Assembly: GCA_001600695.1 (NCBI GenBank)
Contig: BCKQ01000002.1
Span: 992,001 to 1,056,000, forward strand
Reading direction: 5' to 3'
Length of the DNA: 64,000 nt
Source of the DNA: Ascoidea asiatica
Taxonomy: Eukaryota; Ascomycota; Saccharomycetes; Ascoideales; Ascoideaceae
The position numbers and the translations under genes were made by a program. Positions 59,692 through 64,000 of this stretch are shown here, one piece after another; the stretch's first letter is position 1, and every line of letters begins with the position of its first letter. The notes beneath the pieces are model-generated. The model was not told the origin of the DNA. It worked only from the letters and a program-made list of their open reading frames with translations, and did no database searches.

Positions 59692-61032
59692 ATGGCTCCA
59701 GCTGCAGTGATTGTTATTGGAATGGCAGGTATGTAATTATAATATTTTTTTTGTTTTATCTTGTTTTTACTTGTAACTTTTATTATGAATCAACTACTAA
59801 TAATTATAAATAAAATCAATTAATTTTTTATATTAATATTAATAGGTTCCGGTAAAACCACTTTTTTACAAAGATTAAATGCTCATTTATATACCAAGAA
59901 ACAACCTCCATATGCAATTAATCTTGATCCTGCATGTATTAAAGTACCATTTGGTTGTAATATAGATATTAGAGATTCTGTTAAATATAAAAAAGTTATG
60001 GAAGAATATAATTTAGGACCAAATGGAGCAATTGTAACATCATTAAATTTATTTTCAACAAAAATTGATCAAGTTATAAATTTAATTGAGAAAAGGTCAA
60101 AAGATTTAAATCATGTAATTATAGATACACCTGGACAAATTGAATGTTTTATATGGTCAGCATCAGGTTCAATTATAACTGAAGCTTTAGCTTCAACATT
60201 TCCAACAGTAATTTTATATATTGTTGATACACCAAGAAATTCAAGTCCAACAACATTTATATCAAATATGTTATATGCATGTTCAATATTATATAAAACA
60301 AAATTACCAATGATTATTGTTTTTAATAAAATTGATATTCAAGATTCAAAAGAAATTATAAATTGGATGAGAGATTTTGAATCTTTTCAATCAGCTTTAA
60401 TGAATGATAAAGATTTAAGTGGAGAAACAACTGGAACTTCAGGTTATATGAGTTCATTAGTTAATTCAATGTCACTTATGTTAGAAGAATTTTATAGTCA
60501 ATTAGATGTTGTTAGTGTTTCATCATTTACAGGATCTGGATTTGATGATGTTTTAAATTCAATTGATAATAAAGTTAAAGAATTTAATGAAGATTATAAA
60601 CCAGAAAGAGAAAAAATAATTCAAGATAAAAAAGATAAAGAAAAAAAAGAAAAAGAAGAAAATTTAGAAAATTTAATGAATGATTTAGGAATTGAAGAAA
60701 AAAAGCAAAAAAAAAAAGAAAATATCAATGATAATAATAATGAAACAGATGAATTATTAGTTGTATCAGATGTTGAATCTGAAGAAGAAGAAGAGGATAA
60801 AGGAGATTTAAATGGATATGTTGATCCAGATGATGAAGAAGAAGAAAAAAATGGAATTGAATCAGAAAGACAATATACATTTTCAAATAATAGATTAGGT
60901 ACAGAAATAAATGATAAATCTGAAAAAGGTTTACAAGATAGATATAAAGAAGCAATAAAGAATAATAGTAAAAATTCGGAAAAAGAAACATTAGAAAATA
61001 TGGCACGATATTTAAAAAATGCAAATATTTAA
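59692..61032 (+). CDS. NPA3: GPN-loop GTPase Npa3 (GPN1), spliced
   Basis: Exons 59692-59728 and 59846-61032 give 407 residues. The 117-nt intron (GTATGT, TACTAAT, AATAG) splits the P-loop codon: GMAG joins [10 protein letters not shown] (G1). Next come NLDPA, the GPN loop [23 protein letters not shown] (G3), NKIDIQ (G4) and [21 protein letters not shown]. The C-terminus is Lys/Glu-rich. It drives nuclear import or assembly of RNA polymerase II. S. cerevisiae Npa3 is 385 residues. Exon 2 alone has an in-frame ATG at 59998 that would omit the P-loop, so the spliced start is required. Confidence 0.96.
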
Positions 61033-61152
61033 AAAAAAGAAAAAAAGAAAAAAAAATTATATTATATTATATTATACATTTATATTATATATATTATATA
61101 TATTGTATATATTATATATATTGTATATTATTAATTAATAAATAATTAATAT
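61033..61152. repeat. AT-rich microsatellite between convergent genes
   Basis: Runs of TATATTA and TATATTG repeats between the NPA3 and GH125 stops. No other feature. Confidence 0.6.
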
Positions 61153-61195
61153 CTAATTTTCTACTTTATCATTATTAGTTTTATCATTAGATTGA

Positions 61196-61247
<52 letters not shown>

Positions 61248-63174
61248 AATCTTTATCATTTTTAAAAGTATCATCAATAACATAAGGAGTATTTGCAAAT
61301 TCATCTTTAAAAATTAAATGTGGTTTTCTTTTAGCTAAATCAAAAATAGTTTTTGCAAATTCAGAATTTGCCCATGAGAACCAAGATCTTGTAAAATCTT
61401 TACCATTTTTACTATTAACATTAATACTTTCATGAATTAAACCAAGACCAGAAGTTGTTGATAATAAAAGATCTAAATTATGTAAAATTTCTTCATCATT
61501 ATCACTTGTTCTAATTCTTATACATAAAGACATTGGCCAAGCATTATTTAAACCAATATGAGGACCACCAATACCTTCAAAATATTTACCTTTTAAATAA
61601 TATGGATTATTTTTATTTGATAAAATTAAATTTCTTGTATTTTGATAAATTTCATTATTTTTATTTAAAAAACCAATATCAGGTAATGATAATAATGAAG
61701 GTATATTTGCATCATCCATAATTAATGAAGATCCATAACCATCAATTTCATAAGCAAAAACAGGTTTAAAATTTGTATAAGAATTATTAAAAATTGCAAA
61801 ATTATAAATTGAATTTTTTATATTTTTTGAAATTTTTTCTGAAATTATTGAATGTTTTTTTAAAACTTCAAATTTATTTAAAATTTTACTAATTTTTAAT
61901 AATTCAATAGATAAATGAGCATTTGAAGGTATTAAAAATTGAAAAATTGTTGAATCATCACTTGGTCTAAAAGCAGATCTAATTAAATTTGTATTAAAAT
62001 TTACTGGATTTCCAGTACCATCTAAAGGTAAAGTTTCACTTGCAATATTTGTATTTTTTTTAAAAGTATAATAAAATGGAAATAAATTACCATTTTTATC
62101 AAAAGTTGGAGAACTTTCTCTTTTTAAAATTACTAAAATATTTTCAAAAGCATCAATCCATAAATCATTAACAAAAGAATAATCATTTGTATTTTTAAAA
62201 AATTCATTTGATAAAGTTAAAAATGAAGCTAAAGAATCTAATTCATATTTACATTCATAAACATAATTCCAATTTGGTTTTGGTAAAACATTATCAAAAT
62301 TAGAATTAATTTTTTTAATATTTGAATTTAATGGTGGTTGAAATGCATTACAATATGGAGATGTTAAAATATATGAAGCTTGAGTATTTATAGCACCTTT
62401 AATTAAAATTTTTAAATCATTATCATATTTTAAAATTGGTTGATAAACACTTAATTGTCTTGTTGAATCTCTTAACCATTGAGCTTTAATATCACCAGTA
62501 ATTATAAAAGTTTCACTTGATTTTATATTTGAATTTGAATTTAAATCACCATTATTATTAAAATGATAAAATATTGTAGTATCTAAAGTATTTGGAAATG
62601 AATTTTCAAATAATCTTGAAAGGTCATAATTTTTAAATTTTGGTAATAAATCTAATAAAATTTTTTCAACTGCAATTGAATTAAAAGTACGACAATTTTT
62701 TAAAGGTCTTTGAAAAGGTAATTTTAATTTACCTTTTGATAAAGGTAAATGAATTTTTTTTGAATAATCTAAATAATTTGGACATGAATTTGTAATATGA
62801 TCAAATTTATTTTTAAATGAATTTTCATTATCTTTTATATTTAAATTATCTTCAAAACTCTTTGATTTACTCTTTTTATTATTATTATTATTATTAATAA
62901 TTGAATTTTTAAATTCTTTATTTTTATATTGAAATTGATTAATATCAAGATCATTTAATTTAATTGGATCAACTTGAGTATAATCATTTGAAGAATACCA
63001 AGACAGATCATCATAATCATCTTCACTTGAAATTTTTTTTAAGAAAAATAAAATTAATAATATTAAAATTATTACTATTAAAGTTCTATGTTGTTTTAAT
63101 TTTCTTTTAATATTATAAAAAGCATATGATATATCTATTGATGATAAAGATTGTATTGATTGTAATAATGACAT
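61153..63174 (-). CDS. GH125 exo-alpha-1,6-mannosidase-like type II membrane protein
   Basis: 673 residues. A short basic cytoplasmic N-terminus, membrane anchor at about 32-48 (TLIVIILILLILFFLKK), an Asn/Asp-rich stem, then a GH125 (DUF1237, Mug157-like) domain. Blocks include FIITGDIKAQWLRDSTRQLS near residue 225, INTQASYILTSPYCNAFQPP, RSAFRPSDDSTIFQFLIPSN, EIDGYGSSLIMDDANIPSLL, YFEGIGGPHIGLNNAWPMSL and TRSWFSWANSEFA. Bacterial GH125 enzymes are alpha-1,6-mannosidases; the fungal protein is probably a Golgi or secretory-pathway mannan enzyme, by inference. A run of 16 Asn near the C-terminus is encoded by an ATT (reverse AAT) repeat at 61198-61245. Family sure; substrate not. Confidence 0.85.
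61198..61245. repeat. (ATT)16 trinucleotide repeat inside the GH125 gene
   Basis: A pure ATT run on the plus strand, read as Asn codons on the reverse strand, just before the C-terminus. It is probably length-polymorphic. Confidence 0.8.
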
Positions 63175-63365
63175 TTGTTTATTATTTGTTATTGATGATT
63201 GAATTGAATTGAATTGAAATGAATGAATTGTTGTTGTTTATATGTTGAATATTGAATTAGAAATGTGACAGATTTGGGATTTAGAATGAGATTGAGATTC
63301 AGATGCTTTGTTTTCAGAACAAGAACACAGCACCTGGAGACATAAGGCAGGGCTTACCAACAGCT

Positions 63366-63420
63366 ACAGCAGTAATACAGCAGTAATACAGCAGTAATAC
63401 AGCAGTAATACTGTAGTAAT
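63366..63420 (+). repeat. Tandem 11-bp repeat ACAGCAGTAAT, about 5 copies
   Basis: Four near-perfect copies, then a variant (ACTGTAGTAAT) and a shorter remnant ACAGTAAT to about 63428. Confidence 0.75.
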
Positions 63421-63504
63421 ACAGTAATGTAAAAGCCCAGACCAATAAGCCACATGAGCAAGCCACATACTCCATGGCGCGTTTGTAAACAAGAAGAAAA
63501 GAAA

Positions 63505-63587
63505 AGAAGAGAAGAGAAGAGAAGAGAAGAGAAGAGAAGAGAAGAGAAGAGAAGAGAAGAGAAGAGAAGAGAAGAGAAGAGAAGAGA
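63505..63587 (+). repeat. Pentanucleotide microsatellite (GAAGA)n
   Basis: About 16 uninterrupted GAAGA units. They are preceded by imperfect GAAAA/GAAGA copies from 63491 and followed by GAGGGAGAGGG. Purine-only on the plus strand. Confidence 0.9.
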
Positions 63588-63672
63588 GGGAGAGGGCAGT
63601 GGGAGAGTGGGAGATGAACAGCTAGGGCTCTGGAGATACTAAAGATTCTTTTGTTCAGTCAACACGGCACAA

Positions 63673-63713
63673 GAAGAAAGACAGAGAGAAAGACAGAGAG
63701 AAAGACAGAGAAT
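63673..63713 (+). repeat. Tandem 12-bp repeat AAAGACAGAGAG, about 3 copies
   Basis: Three copies of a purine-rich unit with the AGACAGAGA core, 85 bp after the GAAGA array. Confidence 0.75.
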
Positions 63714-64000
63714 TATCAATACTCTAGATTGAATAACTGAAGAGGCATCTTATTACAACTACAATTGCAATTACAATTATTAGTATTTAAGATGTATACC
63801 GGGCATGAAGTATTAAAACTATTGAACAGTTAAAATACGATTAATCGGTCTAATTTATTCTTTGGAATCTCAATAAAGTTAACAAGTAACTGGCAATAAA
63901 AGAATATATCATATATTTATGCAAGTTTTATTATAAAACATAATTAAAACTACAATGCTACAATCATGTAAAAAGCCTGAGACTCCATTGACTGAAGAAT

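Larger units (their letters stand above)
63175..64000. other. GH125 upstream region with three tandem repeat arrays
   Basis: It contains the 11-bp, 5-bp and 12-bp arrays listed separately. No gene reaches the window end. The 62-codon frame at 63454 is just the translated GAAGA repeat. Confidence 0.5.

Noticed and set aside
63454-63642. 62-codon ORF of Arg/Glu/Lys repeats
   Set aside because: It is the translation of the GAAGA microsatellite.

Overview
The window looks like nuclear DNA of an AT-rich budding yeast (Saccharomycotina). Evidence for this: single-copy genes with clear yeast orthologues (MSB1, SWA2, DAD4, MCM1 and others), short GT-AG introns with TACTAAC-type branch points, Asn/Ser/Gln-rich low-complexity inserts, and a farnesylated a-type mating pheromone ending in CVIA. 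I find 12 introns in 8 genes, which is many for this group. In-frame CTG codons are rare, and the ones I found lie in poorly conserved stretches. That would fit a CTG-reassigned lineage (for example near Saccharomycopsis/Ascoidea), but it is not proof. The species is not identified.

Layout. 1-12 kb: a 4 kb gene-poor stretch, a single-pass membrane protein (paralogue A), a spliced FYVE-RING ubiquitin ligase (PIB1), a three-exon DAD4, NOP10 and the auxilin SWA2. 12-21 kb: gamma-glutamyltransferase, a small ORF and MSB1. 21-25 kb: two tandem, intron-containing a-factor-like pheromone genes about 2.3 kb apart. Both are too short and too interrupted to appear as ordinary open reading frames. 25-36 kb: a glyoxylate/hydroxyacid reductase, chitinase CTS1, membrane-protein paralogue B and eIF2B-beta (GCD7). 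36-50 kb: a mitochondrial release-factor-like gene whose GGQ motif lies on a 22-nt microexon, then four-exon YSH1, MCM5, BET3, spliced SMD2, MCM1 and deoxyhypusine synthase. 50-64 kb: GUF1, SER1, HUS1/MEC3, glucosidase II alpha (ROT2), a DUF1640 mitochondrial protein, spliced NPA3/GPN1 and a GH125 mannosidase, followed by a cluster of tandem repeats.

Most genes are unrelated housekeeping genes, as expected for a yeast chromosome arm. The most interesting part is the pheromone pair. The two predicted 30-residue precursors share an MQS N-terminus and the CVIA prenylation signal but differ in the predicted mature peptide. In both, the intron must be removed to reach the CaaX box. Long intergenic regions often carry short GC-richer islands with recognisable regulatory words: CACGAAA/CGCGAAA boxes before MCM5, ACGCGT boxes before MCM1 and ACCAGC boxes before CTS1. 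No rRNA, convincing tRNA, CRISPR or intact mobile element was seen.
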